The notes beneath the pieces are model-generated. The model did no database searches. It saw only the letters and a list, made by a program, of their open reading frames with translations, and was not told the DNA's origin. A stretch of 64,000 nucleotides of DNA from Liquidambar formosana (lineage: Eukaryota; Streptophyta; Magnoliopsida; Saxifragales; Altingiaceae), in the NCBI GenBank assembly GCA_039720395.1, contig CM077833.1, positions 20,149,133 to 20,213,132 of the forward strand, written 5' to 3'. How positions within the stretch are numbered: the stretch's first letter is position 1; each line of letters begins with the position of its first letter. Positions 12,450 to 23,920 of the stretch are shown here, in pieces. A program made the translations under genes and the position numbers.

Positions 12450-13016
12450 TACACACATATTCACAAGATCAAAATCAAAACCCTGCAAATCTAACACTTC
12501 GAGAGGATCGTGTGTTGAATTTGGTATTCATGACTCACTGCAGACAATATATACTCCGTATTTAGTAATTTTTTGAAATGCTTTGTCATCTATTTCTGAA
12601 TATTCTAAAAAGTATCTTGCGAATAGATTTTGATGGGAAAATAATCGGATAACAATTTTTTTTTTTATTTTAAAAAAAGGCAGAAAGAAAGCAAAAGTAA
12701 GCAAAAAATGGGCCCACTTAATTTAAGACCATCCCCGAGAAATTCCCACTCAAAAAGTCGCACGCCCCTCGGCCCTTGCATGTAAAAAATGCACCAAAAA
12801 TATTAAAAAAACACTTTGAATTTCAAAGTTTTGATTGCTTTCGCAATTACACCACTCTCTCTCTTACTTTCTCTCTCTAAAGCAGTAAAACAGTGTACAA
12901 CTTTAGACCTTCTTAGCCCACACCTACATCCCCCCTCGCTGCACTAATGGCTTTTGCCGCTTTCAGATTCCCACCACCGCCACCTTTACCTCCCTTCGAC
13001 CCCGTCCTCTTCTCTC

Positions 13017-13060
<44 letters not shown>

Positions 13061-13128
13061 CCATTCATCTCTGCTTCTCTCACAGAGAGAGAGAGAGAGA
13101 GAGAGTCTCCTGAATCTCTGTTATCACC
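12450..13128 (+). promoter_or_regulatory. Upstream region and putative 5' leader of the kinase gene
   Basis: The last 120 bp before the kinase start form a compound microsatellite: (CT)n at about 13016-13047, (AT)n at 13048-13060 and (GA)n at 13084-13106. CT-rich leaders are common in plant 5' UTRs. An ATG at 12947 opens a 72-codon frame that ends at 13165, overlapping the kinase start in another frame. I cannot place the transcription start from sequence alone. Confidence 0.5.
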
Positions 13129-14682
13129 ATGGGCTATCTCTCCTGCAATGCAGAGTCTGCCATAGCCACCTGCGACCCCTACAACTGGGACCGCATAAAG
13201 AAACCCAAGCTTCGAAACAAACCCAATAACAAGCTCTTTAAGATCAGAGAGTTTTCACACTCCGAGCTCGAATCTGCCACTAATGGCTTCTCTGCGCAGA
13301 GCTTTCTCGGTAAAGGCAGCCATGGCAGCGTCTACAGAGCCGTTCTCGACGACGGCAAGCTCATCGCAGCCGTCAAAAGAACGACAATATCCAGCACATC
13401 GACGACTCCGGAAGAACACAGTCACGCTTTCTGTAATAACCGTACAAACTGTAACAACAACGGTACTACTCCAGCAGAGAACGAGATCGAGATTCTGTCG
13501 AGGATTCGAAACCCTAGACTGGTCAATCTGTTGGGGTTCTGCGTCGATTCGAAGGAAAAGAAGCTGATCGTTGTGGAGTTTATGCCGAATGGGTCTTTGT
13601 ACGATCTTTTGCATTCGAGCCCCAGACCGCCCGGTTGGACGCGGCGAGTCCGGCTCGCGTTGCAGATAGCGAAGGCGGTTGAGTCGCTGCACGCGTCGAA
13701 CCCGCCGGTCATTCACAGAGACATAAAGTCTTCCAACGTTCTGCTCGATCAGACCTGGAACGCCAGGTTAGGTGACTTCGGGTTGGCGCTGAGGGGACAC
13801 GTGGAGGACGTGCGGGTCAGGTGCACCCCTCCGGCGGGGACGTTAGGGTACCTCGACCCGGGCTATCTTGCGCCGGCGGATTTGAGCACCAAGAGCGACG
13901 TGTTCAGCTTCGGGATCTTGTTGTTGGAGATCATCAGCGGGCGGAACGCCATCGACGTGAACTACAGTCCGCCGTCGGTGGTGGACTGGGCGGTGCCGTT
14001 GATAAGATACGGCGAGTTCGCCGGAATCTGTGACCCGAGGATCGGGCCGCATGGGGATCCATCAGTGATTCGGCAGCTGGCGGTTCTGGCTGCTCGGTGC
14101 GTCAGATCGACGGCGGAGAAGCGTCCGGCGATGGCAGAGGTGGTGGATTGCCTGAAAACCATTAGCAAGAGAGTTCACGCGCCGATCTGGAGCAATCTGG
14201 GGCGGCGCGTGGGGCGCGAGCGAAAGCCAGCGCCGCTGATTACGTGGGAAGCGTGCGACGTTAGCGAAGAGATGGCGAAGAGTTCAAAACTGGGAAACAG
14301 AAGGAACAGGAAAGTATCGAGTGTTTCGGGTGCAGAGTTAGAGACCAAAACGATTGGCACACCAGGCGAACGGGTTCCCAGATCGAAATCGATTGGTTCA
14401 GTCAGCGAGATTAAGATGGGTTTGGATCCGAATCCGGGTGTAAATCAGGCGGCTGCAGTGGGTAGGAGGAAGCATGAATTGGCGGTGAAAATGCCAGTTG
14501 TGAGACTGAGCAAGTCGAGGTCCATGGGGGTTTTGCAAAGCACGCGCCTGCAGGTACACTGTAAGGAAAGGGGGTTTATGTTCAAGGTCGTGAAAAACCC
14601 TAATGTTGGAGATTTGGATGAGTCCAAATTGTTGATAGGTTTGGACAAAGAACCCCACAAGGGGCTTGAAAGTTTGATGTGA
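13129..14682 (+). CDS. Receptor-like cytoplasmic Ser/Thr kinase, At3g51990 type (intronless, 517 aa)
   Basis: This is a protein kinase without signal peptide or membrane segment, likely held at the plasma membrane by acylation: it begins MGYLSC, with Gly2 and Cys6 fitting N-myristoylation and palmitoylation. The kinase domain runs from about residue 55 to 345. Visible elements are the Gly loop GKGSHGSVY (61-69), the ATP-binding Lys83 in AVKR, the catalytic HRDIK (196-200), DFG (216-218), GTLGYLDPGYL before the substrate lobe, DVFSFGILLLEI, and Arg332 near the end. All catalytic residues are present, so it should be active. Between Lys83 and helix C lies a Ser/Thr/Asn-rich insertion (about 86-116). 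A basic tail of about 165 residues follows the domain. The MGYLSCNAES start matches what I recall of Arabidopsis At3g51990, related to CRINKLY4-type kinases. The start is chosen for its CACCATGG context and for that N-terminus. The substrate is unknown. Confidence 0.93.
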   Translation: MGYLSCNAESAIATCDPYNWDRIKKPKLRNKPNNKLFKIREFSHSELESATNGFSAQSFLGKGSHGSVYRAVLDDGKLIAAVKRTTISSTSTTPEEHSHAFCNNRTNCNNNGTTPAENEIEILSRIRNPRLVNLLGFCVDSKEKKLIVVEFMPNGSLYDLLHSSPRPPGWTRRVRLALQIAKAVESLHASNPPVIHRDIKSSNVLLDQTWNARLGDFGLALRGHVEDVRVRCTPPAGTLGYLDPGYLAPADLSTKSDVFSFGILLLEIISGRNAIDVNYSPPSVVDWAVPLIRYGEFAGICDPRIGPHGDPSVIRQLAVLAARCVRSTAEKRPAMAEVVDCLKTISKRVHAPIWSNLGRRVGRERKPAPLITWEACDVSEEMAKSSKLGNRRNRKVSSVSGAELETKTIGTPGERVPRSKSIGSVSEIKMGLDPNPGVNQAAAVGRRKHELAVKMPVVRLSKSRSMGVLQSTRLQVHCKERGFMFKVVKNPNVGDLDESKLLIGLDKEPHKGLESLM

Positions 14683-17600
14683 GTGCATTTGGTAGAATAT
14701 TGGACTTGCACTCTCAGGGCTTTGTCCAATTGGAAATTGGCAACTTCTGGTGGTACCGAGTGTATGTTAAATTTGAGCGTTTTAATTATAGTAAAGCTTT
14801 ATCAATGTCACCCCTTTAATCATCGACTCAATAATCAAAATTTGCTCTCCTTTTTGAGACTTCAGGTTTTGGTCAAGGAGGGAACAAAAAAATTGTTTGG
14901 AAGGTTGAGTTTGATTACTTGACCTAAACGTTTAGTACAACATAGGACTCGCTACTCGCAATGATTGTTACCCTCCCATGATGGAAGTTCAGTCAAGAGA
15001 TACTTGGGTTGATTTTGGTCATGGAAGGATGATAATCATTATGGTGAGTTGTAGGGGTTGTAGCAAATAAAGAGGTCACGTAACCAAACTCTGCCTTTAT
15101 GAGTTCTCTCCCACTTTCCCTCCTTACAAAAATGTAAAACCAGAAGAAAGCAGTTCTTTTGATTATTAAGTCCGCGATTAAAATCATTAGCATACGACAA
15201 ATTATGTTTTATGAGGGACATTGATTCGGCTCTGCTTTAACTAAAATACTTGAGTTACTAGGAGTTGGGCTCCATTTTCATGTTGTATCATCAACATTCA
15301 ATTAATCCACTGAAATCCTTGTAACATTTTTATTACTCGAAAAGGGCTAAAAAAAAAAAAAAAAAAAAAACCAGATGTTGTACCATTTTTTATTGCAATT
15401 TACACTGATTTTCTCTTTGCTATTTGTTTGTCATTTCTTTATCAATTCCCTGTCTTACCTTCTTCTCCATTGAAACAGCATGATTTACAGCTTCAATTGT
15501 GGGCCATGCCTATTTACTTTCTTTGGTGGGGAAACGTATAAATTATCTGTGTGACTGGCTGACTGCAAGATTTCATCTCTTCTAGAGCATAATTTCTTGC
15601 TCATGGCTTTCACTTGATCTCTGGCTGTTAGTTGCTTCAACCATGCTTACCAAAATCATTAGCGAAAAAACCCCGTACTTACCAAAATAGGAAGCGGGAT
15701 TAGGAGGCTTAAATATTATCTTATTGAAAGTAAAAAGGGAAAGGGGGCCAAAAAAAAAAAGGAAAGGAAAGGAAAGGAAAAGAAAGACGAAGTGACCTGG
15801 GAAAACAATTTGAAATTGAAATGAGAAATATAAAGTTGGACTCCTAACATAAAGTTTCGAAAAATGAATTTGAATTGTAAAGAAACATATATAGTGGAAA
15901 GTATGGAGAAGCTTTTGGGAATAATTTAAGAAACTTGCAAGAAATATCAATGATCGTTGGGTCGTTTTGGAAAATGGTAAAGACTAATGAGTTATGGAAA
16001 ATGAAAAATGATTCAAAATTTGAGGAATTTCCCACAATTGAGCTTTAATTTGAAGCACATATGAAGTGCTTTGAAGCAGAGTTGTAAATTGGTTCTAGGC
16101 AAATTTTTTAAAAGCTTAGATTAGAACTTGGAAAGTTGAAGAGCAACTCACCTCAAGTTATTGTCTACTCACAGATTTGTTCTTATAGGCCGTATGCTCA
16201 AAAGGTGCCTCTCTAAGAGGGTGTCTAGTGCCGTTTTATAAGTTTATCTTAGGCATCGTCCACAACCAATGTAACCAATGTGAGACACTAACATTTTCCT
16301 TCCTTGTGCACTTCTCCCCCCCCCCCCCCTCTTCCTTGCTTTTTATGAGATCTAAACAGAGGCTAGGTGTGCCCAAAGATAACTATGGGTCTTTCTATGG
16401 TTACAACAAATGATTTGCCATGATTTCCACGGTTCTGAGTGAAACTAATTCGTAGGAACAAGCATACATGGAGATACAATTTATTTCCTTGAGTTCTCCT
16501 TCAGCCTAGCTAGAGAAAAAAATTCTAAACAAAATAAAATATTTAAAATTTTATCAAATCTTCCATGAATACTAGTGTGCACATGAATATTTTTCTGGTA
16601 AGATATCAAGCTGTGCATTGGAAAAAGAAAATTAGGTAATCGACTCTTTGGTAAGATGGCAATTTGTGGCTACCTGGGGGTGACTCTTGAGTTTGTGGCC
16701 GTTGTTACCCGTTTGTCGCATTCCTGGTTCGTCGTTCTAGACTTCCAAATTCCTTTTCTTTTCTCTTCATTTTTTTTTTAAAAAATAAAAATAAAATAAA
16801 ATAAAATGAAGTGGATCTTTTGGATTCGGTTTGTTTGTTGATTGCTATTGTAGAAAAATGTTTATTTTTTCTTCAAAAAATCAGGCAGTTCCGATGCATA
16901 TGGATTTATCATGCTGTTCGGTTTGCAGCATCAACCTCAAATTTTCAATTGCTGGACTTTGCATGGCCGGCTAGCCAGATGCTGAGATGCGGTCCAAATT
17001 GGACCAAGAAAGGCTTCTCCCTTGGTGGGTATTTTTACCAATTCATATGTGATGATGTCCAACCATGAAGGGTTTTCCCGGAAAATCTTAGTGGGGGAAA
17101 ATTAGAGAACACCACTAGTTACATGGTGTTGCAAAATGTGAAGAAAAAAAAAGAAAAAAAAGAGTTTTGTGGGGTTCAAAACTACTTACAGTCACGTGTG
17201 GATATGTTTGGAAGGATTAGCCTTACTTACGGATGGGGATACCCATCCTCAAGGAGGAAAGAGAAAAAAAAAGAAAAAAAAAAGGTGTCCAAATGTGTCT
17301 ACTTCACATTTCTCACAGGAATTCTGAATTGATGAATTGGGGATGTTGGACTGATGCTATGGAAAAATTTGGAATGATGTAATCTTTATGCGGTGTCTAA
17401 AGGACCCCTTAGCATACGATTGTCCCTAATCATTAAATGATGGCGTCCATCTTTATCTTCCTAATGAGCCCAGTCCTATGAGTCTATCACATATTCCTTG
17501 CTTCAAAACTCCTATCACCTTCCATGAAAACTTGCCTGCTCTTGTGAATTTATACAGGCACTACAACTGTTCAGCCTGTCATTTTTAGGCTGTTTCCTTT

Positions 17601-17780
17601 ATATATATATATATATACACACACACACATATTTGTCCATTAAAAAGGTTTCCAATTTAACCAATGTTACCCCCACCTAATTAGGTATATGAAATGAAAG
17701 GTTGTTATATTCCATATTGTGACGGTTGATTTCAATGAAGTATTAGGGTTTGGAGATGATACACAATTACAGGGCACCAT
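14683..17780. other. Intergenic stretch downstream of the kinase
   Basis: This begins with the kinase 3' UTR, whose end I cannot place. The rest is AT-rich with homopolymers (A tract near 15351-15370, C tract at 16317-16328), a (GGAAA)n run near 15760-15780 and no supported gene. Frames of 60-122 codons occur but are low-complexity or lack domains. Confidence 0.55.
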
Positions 17781-17934
17781 TTTTTCCTTTTTTTCATTTT
17801 GGATTTGTTACAATCGATAGAATCTATGCTTATTCTTCTTAATATCAACAAATGAATATTAATACTTCTTTATAAGCTTGGAAGATCACTCACTTAATAA
17901 GTGAAGCAAATGCAACTAGGTTACAATGCGCGCC
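17781..17934 (-). repeat. tRNA-derived SINE, nearly full length
   Basis: Read on the minus strand this starts GGCGCGCATTGTAACCTAG, passes a box-B-like word (GATCTTCCAAGC), then AAGAAGTATTAATATTCATT and TTGTTGATATTAAG, and ends in ATTCTATCGATTGTAACAAA followed by an A-rich tail. The same ordered blocks occur at 21488-21640, 27616-27690, 28871-28982 and 46014-46178, which defines a dispersed family. The shared 3' block near the tail is typical of SINEs. Confidence 0.65.
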
Positions 17935-17940
17935 ATCGAC

Positions 17941-18684
17941 TTTTTCTCTTTTGGTTATTATTGCAAACAAGGTGTCTGGCAACCCAAGAAATCATTGAAC
18001 ATGGTAAAGTTCGGAAAAAATTGATTGGTAGGTAGTCCCATAGGGATAGTTAAACTTTAAACCTTTCACTTTGTGAGATGTAGATACACCACAACAATAG
18101 ACTCGTTTTTGTTATTAGCATTATTATCGGTTATGTTCCCATCAGCATGTGTTGATATAATTTATTTTAGCACAATGAATTGGGGGTTATACCGCTTGCA
18201 TTGGTATAATGTACCTTATATCCTACTAATGCACAAGATATAACTCCCAATACGGGTGTTGATATAAGTTATATCAACATGTTCTTACTTAATCATCATC
18301 TGCATCATTATTATTATCCTTAAAACCGGTTTGAGTGGTCTGGGCCAACTTTAACAGCCGCTATCAGGCCCATTTTCATAAGAGTAGTCATGGGCTGGAA
18401 TTGATATTCATGAGCTAGGTTCACCATTATGGCAGCGGAGTTTGGAAGATATGTGGAAACCAAATCAGTGAAATGGAAGGATATGGGAAGCTCATTGTAG
18501 TATTGTACAGTTAGAGGGATTGACTTGGAAAGACAGGCAAGAAATCAGGTCTTAATCAGCACTGAAGGCAGGGGTGACTGGCCTGTAGTTGTGCCATGTC
18601 ATGTTTAATATAGATATATATATAATATAATATAATAATATAGAAGAGAAATTAAATATAATATAGGTTGGGTTTGGTTGGAGT
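17941..18684. other. Gene-free intergenic stretch
   Basis: AT-rich sequence. It includes a short region (about 18150-18285) with an imperfect internal inverted repeat around GTTGATATAA. I see no gene. Confidence 0.5.
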
Positions 18685-18693
18685 TTGGACAAA

Positions 18694-19094
18694 GGGGGCC
18701 TCTATTGGTACCCAAAGACTTGCTTTTCATCCCCTACTTATTTTATTCTTTAAGATTTTATGGAAAATATAAAAGGTTTTCATAAAAACTAATTGCACAT
18801 TCTATTAGAAAACATTATTTTGAAAAATTTTTAAGAAAAAAGTTTTTCCAAAATCTATCGTTTAAGTAGACTTTTATGCCATTTATAGTATTCACTTCAT
18901 AAATAACTAAAAAGTCCACTTAAATAATAGATTTTGGAAAAACTTTCTTCTAAAAAGTTGTTTAAAATGATGTTTTCTAAGAGACAACGCGATAAGTTTT
19001 TATGAAAACCTTATATATTTTTCATAAAATTTTAAAATATAAAATAAGTGGGGGACGAAAAGCAAGTCTTTGAATGGTGCCAATAGAGGCCTCC
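18694..19094. mobile_element. Fully palindromic foldback MITE
   Basis: The element is 401 bp, and almost its whole length pairs with itself. The ends are GGGGGCCTCTATTGG and CCAATAGAGGCCTCC. Next inward come AAAGACTTGCTTTTC and its inverse, then ACTTATTTTAT and ATAAAATAAGT, then GGTTTTCATAAAAAC and its inverse. The flanks TTGGACAAA (18685-18693) and TTTGACAAA (19095-19103) form a 9-bp duplication with one mismatch, suggesting a Mutator-type transposase. The central loop is about 40-50 bp. It has no coding capacity. Confidence 0.8.
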
Positions 19095-19103
19095 TTTGAC
19101 AAA

Positions 19104-20671
19104 TTACCTGACCCTTTGCCCAATCTCGACCCAAATTAAGGCTGGGTTGGGATTTTCCAACACAAGCCCAATCCTACGTACAAAAACTATTGCCCCAACC
19201 CATCCATTGACGAAGTTGGATGGGTTGAGCTAGCCAAGTTGCGGCATTAGTACTTAACTATCTCCTTTGAGGGTTAAGGAATGGTGGACTCTTGAGATCC
19301 TTTTTTTAGAAAAGAAAACATCATTAATAAGAAATAAAAGAACAACTACATTTGAGAATAACAATACTTCGAAAATCCTCTCGAATCACTTACCACAGTT
19401 TCCTAGGAAAAGTTGACTCTGAGATCAAGACCGGGAAATAATTAGTTTAAGGTTTAGACACCTCTGGGCAATGGTAAGCCAAAAAAAAGAAAGAGGAAAG
19501 CTTGATTTGTCCGACCAGCCTCATCTAACTTGCATTTGAACGGGAAGAAAGAAACTTCTGCCAAGAAGATAATTTTGATGGTTAGACCTCATCAAATAAT
19601 TCTGATATTTTAATCAGCTTGATCTCCGGCCTAGTGGAACCATGGTGGGTCATAATGCTTTACGCTCCTCATAATGCATTATTTTGTGAGGACCCATTAG
19701 ATGGTACGGCCTATTTAGGCACTAGGCACTACTTCCTATCGATTGGCAAAAAGCAAAAATTCCCCCACTCAAGTTTTATGAAAGATTTAACATTATACAA
19801 TTAGTTCTGTGATCAATTAGGGTTAAAATTGAACCAAAAAAGAAATTAAAAAAAAAAAAGGGGAGTGTGCGTAGGGTAGGGCCATGGGGGATTGGGGGCA
19901 ATTCGCCTAAAATAAAAAAATTTGGCGCCAGGTTTGGCAGGTCGGATTAAGGGGCAAGTAAAACCTCACCCAAAGCACGGCTGGGAAAGAATAGTATGAT
20001 GAATGAAAATCAGTTAATCGTGAAAATGTTTTCCTTTCTATGCCTTCAACATAGAATTAGGCTCCATAATAATAAAAAATATACGAAAATGCATATTAAG
20101 CATCACTCTCTCCAGTCTCTACCACCCCATTGACTCGAACCCATTGTTGAATCCTATATGAAGGCCGGTACCATATGAATAGGGCTTCTTCGATTTCTCG
20201 ATAAAGAGAAATATGACCAACAGTGGTTCGAATGTATATACAAAGAGTTTCTTTTTTTACACTTCTTAGTATTAGATAGTGCCCATAATTCACATGATAA
20301 AACATAGAGTTTCACATGCTTTGCAAGGATGGGTGAACGTATGAAAGAGTTCATTTAACATCACGTAACAATGCATGGGTTCACATTTGGGGTCTCACAT
20401 ACTGACTGATGCGTCCATGCAATAATGAATGAGATTCCACATATTTTTCAAGGAAGAGGGATCCATGTAACATTAATCTATGGGATCACATATGCATGCT
20501 TTGCATGGAGTGGTGCTTATATGTAAGGCAAAAAAAAAAAAAAAAACAAAAAAACAAAAACAAAAAACATAGTTAGTTAAGAAAAATGAAGAAAATAAAA
20601 TCAAAATAAATAAATAAATAAAAAGTCATGTGACAAGATGATATTAACTTATCTTCTATTTAAATTATCTC
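19104..20671. other. Gene-free intergenic stretch
   Basis: AT-rich sequence with A tracts near 19850 and 20528. Between 20280 and 20520 loosely similar words around TTCACATGCTTTGCAAGG recur, suggesting an old diverged repeat. I support no gene. Confidence 0.5.
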
Positions 20672-20688
20672 ATATAAGGCATAATAGG

Positions 20689-20805
20689 TCCTTGGCTGCA
20701 GGGGGGTGTTTCCTACTTGCTAGCCGTTTTCCAGAGGGGTGTATCTTGTTTCCCAACTCATTCTAATTAATAAAACTATTTCCCGTTGATCAAAAAAAAA
20801 AAAAA
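20689..20805 (+). mobile_element. 5'-truncated LINE 3' end with 17-bp target duplication
   Basis: A 117-bp insert ends in AATTAATAAAACTATTTCCC, GTTGATC and a poly(A) tail, the usual 3' end of plant L1-type LINEs. It is flanked by the perfect direct repeat ATATAAGGCATAATAGG (20672-20688 and 20806-20822), as left by target-primed reverse transcription. Only the 3' UTR-like part was copied, so nothing is encoded. The long perfect duplication suggests a fairly recent insertion. Confidence 0.85.
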
Positions 20806-20822
20806 ATATAAGGCATAATAGG

Positions 20823-21406
20823 CTTTTTGACATTAAACTATGAGAAATGAATACCTTAAGTATAATGAAACATTGCTCCTTCATTAAAAGTTTATATCTG
20901 TTGTTTGATAATGTTTTCCCATTTTATTAATGGAAAGTGTAAATTTTTGAAAGTATAAAATCACCAATATTTATTTACGCTAGTCGACAAGGAGTACGAA
21001 CTCTGAATGCAATTTCCTGAAAGAAAAAAAGGCAAAAAAGAAAGGAAGAGACAAAATAGACAAAAAAGATGATGATAACCCATAGCAATCCGTGTTGATG
21101 TGATATCACTACTTACTAAATTTCCTTTGCATATATAAGAGCATAGTTTAATTAGTTTTGGTAACCTATGCATCAGGAAACCCAACAAACTCATTTTAAT
21201 TCTTCGTACTTTAATTTGTTCTGCCACCTAACTCGGGTTTTTCCTGACTAATTATGTGCTCAAATTGGCCGTAGCTTTGCTTGAGATCGATTAGAAGAGT
21301 AGTTGAATGAAAGAAGACCAAACACCTTGGGGTGATAGCCTAATAGAAATAAAAAGTTACTTGCTGAGGTTACCATAACTAAGAGTTTTGATTGCTTGAC
21401 TATGCA

Positions 21407-21449
<43 letters not shown>

Positions 21450-23216
21450 GACTGTGTTTGACTTCATGTGAGATATTATTTCTCCCCTTTTTTTTTTTTT
21501 TAATAATAAAGAATCTATCCTTATCCCAAACCGTCAAATATCAACAAATATGTATCAATTTTTTTCCATAAGGTTGAATCCAATGTTAGTCATTTTATAA
21601 GTGGGGAGAATGTTGTTATTACATGCACTATGATGTCGCCGACCACATGAGATATTATCTGAGGGTTTGATTGTATGTCATGTGACAAAGCGTGTGTTAT
21701 GATGAAAAATCTGAAAAATCAAGTACGATCACAATATGTCCCTTAAAAGCTGAAGATCAAACTCTTATGGACATCTTGGCCATCCATCAGAGATGGATTC
21801 CACCGTCTGGAAGCTAGGTCCAAATCTAACTAGAAGAAAAGTTTTGATGCACTGGAAAGAATCTTTAATTGAAGTGACACATGTCCCTTAAATTATCCCA
21901 AGTTTGAAGTTTTCCAGTCTGAGTGGTCATAATAGCACAAACACCTTTATTTCCACTAATACGCATCTCATGATCCAAGTGAACTATACAAACCACCTTT
22001 CTTCTCTCCCACACCAGTTCAGACTCACATCCACTAATACTATTGTCCATATTAAATGAACTAGCTGCATGTAGTGATGTAATAGTAAGAATAAATAAAG
22101 AAATAATTTTATTAATTAAAAAAAAAAAACTGCAAATTTGTTGTTAAAGATCTGAAATGGGAAAGAGAGCTTTTGAAAATGGAACTGCATGTACAGATAC
22201 CCAAAATATTATATAATGAAGTGGTATGTAATTAATAAGCAGAGCATAATGTTGAAAGGTAGGATTAGAAGTGATGAGGAGATATATTCGTATATAGTTG
22301 CAGACAAGCAGCCATATGCATTAGCTGTAATGTCCCTCCATTGATTGTTATGTGGGTGAAGGGTCCTTGAAGAGCCCACATGTTGGTGCTTGCCACGGCC
22401 ACAGAATAAAGCAACATGAGACCGAGGTTGAGATGATTTTTCCGACAGCTTCAGGATTGTAGTGGACTATTTATTACCTACCTGACTTTCTCCAACATCA
22501 ACTTCTCCACTGTAGACCTCAGCTTCTATCCACACGTTCCCTTCTCTCTCTCTCTCTCTCCCTCTCTCTCTCCCTGTGTTTAAAATATCCTAGCTTCGTA
22601 TTATTTAAAATGGAGGGGGTGGGGGGGTGTTTGTTTGGGTTTTTTTTAGTACATTTTCGTATTGAGAATTTGACAGTTGAAGATAAACATATTTAGCAAT
22701 TCATTAACGCATTTGTTTAAAAGGGCTGTAAACATCTCATTCCAAACGCCATTTAAATGGCAAATCAGAATGCTGCACATCTGAAACACTGGCGCAACTG
22801 GCAAAGACAATGCTATACGTTTAAAAAAGAGAAAAAAGAGGAAGAGGAGGATGAAGCAAGGGGAAAAGAAAGAGAGGACAGAAATAAAAAGACAAGAAAT
22901 CAAAGGTTTATTACAGGAGGCAGATGGGTACAGACTCCAGACTCCCAGAGAGAGAGAGAGAGATAAAGCAATTAATGGAGGACGAGGTATCAGGCGTGGG
23001 AAAGAAGAAATGAATACAAAAATGTACTCATGTCCAATCCCATACGCCCGATCCACTAATAGTGTGCTCAGATTTCTGATCCACCTCTCTCTTTTTTCTG
23101 TCTCTCGTGAACATCTGTCCAATGTCCACCACACTTAATTCTATCCTTACTTTGGGTTTCTTCAGCTCAAGGTCTCTCCTCGAGTACTCGAATGCAAATG
23201 GGAAATTGAGAAAAAT

Positions 23217-23252
<36 letters not shown>

Positions 23253-23500
23253 GAAGGAAAAGAGGACAGATGTGAAGGGAAGCTGTGCATGCTAACCACG
23301 TTTTGGAATTCTCTCGATCATTTTAGTTACAATTTATATAAGAGAGATACAGAGAAAGAGTGGTATCTCTCTGCAAGCAACTACTCTAAATTAACCTTAA
23401 ACACATCCTTACAGTTTCGAGACAAAAAAAACAAAAATATAAACGGAAGTGCAATTCTGAATCTATGCGAATTAATGGATTGGATCAAATTAACCATTCC
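20823..23500. other. Intergenic stretch with SINE remnant and CT/GA microsatellites
   Basis: This contains a long (AT)n run at about 21410-21444, a SINE copy (21488-21640), and CT or GA runs at 22538-22574, 22948-22962 and 23220-23251. A 162-codon minus-strand frame (22646-23134) is driven by CT-repeat Ser/Leu coding and hydrophobic low complexity, so I do not call it a gene. Confidence 0.55.
21488..21640 (-). repeat. tRNA-derived SINE, diverged copy
   Basis: On the minus strand it reads ATAAAATGACTAACATTGG, GATTCAACCTTATGG, TTGATACATATTTGTTGATA, then GATAGATTCTTTATT and a poly(A) tail. The block order matches the copy at 17781-17934. The middle is diverged and no flanking duplication was found. 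Confidence 0.5.
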
Positions 23501-23579
23501 ATCTCTATGTAATTAAACTAGGTTTTCCAATTAATATTAAGCTTGAAACTTTAAACAAATCAAAAGAAGCTACAGTTAG

Positions 23580-23920
23580 AAGCTAGCTGCTAGTCCGAGC
23601 AAATGGCCCCCATCGTCTTCATCTTCATCTTCATCTTCATCAATCATCATTCATGTTCTAAGAACAACAAGAAGCTCTTCATCCTACACCCAACAAGGTC
23701 GAGCAAGAGAGAAAACTACAAACAACTACTACAAATCAAAAAAAGAAAAGAAAAAAATTACACTAACAACCCTAAATAAACCAAATCTCGCCGGAATTCA
23801 TGGTTGAATTATGCCCCATTCTCATTCTCCCCCGCCCCGTGATGACGCCTCCTGCTTCTTCTTCTTCTTCGTGTCATTGAAATGTGGGAACACAAATTAA
23901 ATAGAGAGGGAGGGAGGAGA
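23580..23920 (-). other. Putative ZHD 3' UTR region with hexamer repeat
   Basis: The region downstream of the ZHD stop holds a (CTTCAT)n run at about 23609-23641 and a (CTT)n run near 23855-23870. A transcript end is not identifiable by eye. No other gene is seen. Confidence 0.4.

Noticed and set aside
13255..13716. 153-codon minus-strand frame across the kinase
   Set aside because: Antisense shadow of the kinase coding sequence; Arg-rich composition typical of such shadows.
22646..23134. 162-codon minus-strand frame as a gene
   Set aside because: Driven by a GA microsatellite and hydrophobic low complexity; no domain, no codon-like composition.
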